NCBI GenBank assembly: GCA_947458795.1
Contig: CANHCD010000138.1
Location: 1-6,129 of the forward strand
Direction: 5' to 3'
DNA from: Cyclobacteriaceae bacterium
Lineage (GTDB): Bacteria > Bacteroidota > Bacteroidia > Cytophagales > Cyclobacteriaceae
DNA length: 6,129 bases
Position numbers and translations under genes: made by a program. The notes below the pieces were generated by a model that worked only from the letters and a program-made list of their open reading frames with translations, was not told the DNA's origin and made no database searches. Of the stretch, positions 5,447 through 6,129 are shown piece by piece (the first letter of the stretch is position 1; the number at the start of each line of letters is the position of its first letter).

Positions 5447-6129
5447 TTTTTGGGTGGGATCAACCCGGTTTTGTCCGTGATTCCTCCAATTATTTCGACA
5501 AACTCGTAGGTCTGTATACCTAGCACTACGGTTAGGGTATCTCCATCCTCGGTGATGACCTGGTTTTGACCCCAGAGGAGATTTCGAGGGATGACCAGCG
5601 CATTCGGATGAACTTGGATCAAGATATTCGCTTCCAAACTCAGATTGGGATAGAGGCGGGGTGGGGCTTTGCTGAACTCGGCTTCTACGGTAAAGGTCTT
5701 CGACTTCGCGTCTAGAATGGGATGGATTTTGACCACAATAGCCTCGTATACCGTTCCTTTAAAACTATCCAGGGTTACCAGTACCCGCTGCCCTTTTTGG
5801 ATGGTGACGATATCGAATTCATCCACCTGCAGTTCCAGGATAAATTCCCCCGCCCGACCTAGGATGGCCAAGGGAGTTTGTGGGCTGGCCATTTCACCTT
5901 CCTCCTTGGGCAAGGCATAGACGATGCCCTCAATTTTGCTTTTCAAAATGGTGCTAGTTTCTAGAGACTTGCTGATGGCGAGGTTTTTGGTGGCGGTTTG
6001 ATTGCCAAATGCTAGCTCCCGTTTGAGGTCCTGGTAGTTCAGGCGGCCAGATTGGTAGGCTAGGGACGAACTTTTGAATTTCAGCTCCCGCTGCTCCAGT
6101 TCGATGGCTGTGCCAATTCCCTGTGCCCA
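5443..6129 (-). CDS. HlyD/MacA-like membrane fusion protein, C-terminal 228 residues (5' end outside window)
   Basis: The minus frame is open from the window edge to TGA at 5443-5445. Counting from the first visible codon, residues about 8-58 are the charged, heptad-like return arm of the adaptor's coiled-coil hairpin. Residues 63-73 (KSKIEGIVYAL) are the lipoyl half-motif, usually K[AS]PxDGxV. Residues about 95-152 form the beta-barrel (LELQVDEFDIVTIQKGQRV, then SKTFTVEAEF). Residues about 160-224 are the membrane-proximal domain with ALVIPRNLLW and the closing GLIPP. These adaptors sit in the periplasm and link an inner-membrane transporter to a TolC-like channel. An in-frame TTG at 5944-5946 would give 167 residues, but the coding pattern continues upstream without a break, so that is not the start. 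The stop overlaps the permease start by 4 nt. With permease and ATPase following, the order matches DevBCA-like exporters. Confidence 0.92.
   Translation of the reverse strand, partial: WAQGIGTAIELEQRELKFKSSSLAYQSGRLNYQDLKRELAFGNQTATKNLAISKSLETSTILKSKIEGIVYALPKEEGEMASPQTPLAILGRAGEFILELQVDEFDIVTIQKGQRVLVTLDSFKGTVYEAIVVKIHPILDAKSKTFTVEAEFSKAPPRLYPNLSLEANILIQVHPNALVIPRNLLWGQNQVITEDGDTLTVVLGIQTYEFVEIIGGITDKTGLIPPKN

Overview
The window looks like chromosomal DNA from a member of the Bacteroidota, probably Cytophagia-like. The grounds are: exported proteins whose signal peptides end in a short Ala-Gln type site (genes at 787 and 1991), a FISUMP-domain protein, starts preceded by A/T-rich sequence instead of Shine-Dalgarno motifs, a dispersed-type palindrome (cctgtcggcagacagg) common in my recollection of this phylum, and moderate to low GC. 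This assignment is inference; no marker gene is present.

Layout. (1) 1-156 is the 3' end of a + strand gene made of four 13-residue DxDGDG calcium-binding repeats. (2) 157-786 is a 630-base gap with an 11-bp inverted repeat, a possible decayed reading frame and, just before the next gene, three A/T-rich segments that can pair in two mutually exclusive ways. (3) 787-1440 encodes a secreted FISUMP-domain protein. (4) 1441-1990 is a second gap. It contains a short minus-strand relic of the 3' end of an ABC ATPase gene, recognisable by in-phase similarity to the intact ATPase gene about 1.8 kb away, plus small inverted repeats. (5) 1991-3232 encodes a secreted, very acidic protein with two copies of a roughly 95-residue domain and a third, lipocalin-like C-terminal domain. 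(6) 3233-3493 is a convergent intergenic region with three inverted repeats. (7) 3494-6129 on the minus strand is the 3' part of a tightly packed ABC export operon, read in the order membrane fusion protein (partial), FtsX/MacB-type permease, ATPase.

The three minus-strand genes should form one machine. The ATPase dimer powers a four-helix permease, and the HlyD/MacA-like adaptor bridges the periplasm, presumably to an outer-membrane TolC-type channel encoded elsewhere. The gene order is that of DevBCA-type systems. The genes overlap by 4 nt or abut directly, which suggests translational coupling. Sampled lines of this operon are about 48-58% GC, against about 38% in the acidic-protein gene, so the window joins two compositionally different segments near 3494.

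I see no CRISPR array, tRNA, rRNA, complete insertion sequence or obvious novel multi-gene system. The most unusual items are the ABC ATPase relic, the triple-domain acidic protein, and the alternating hairpins before the FISUMP gene.
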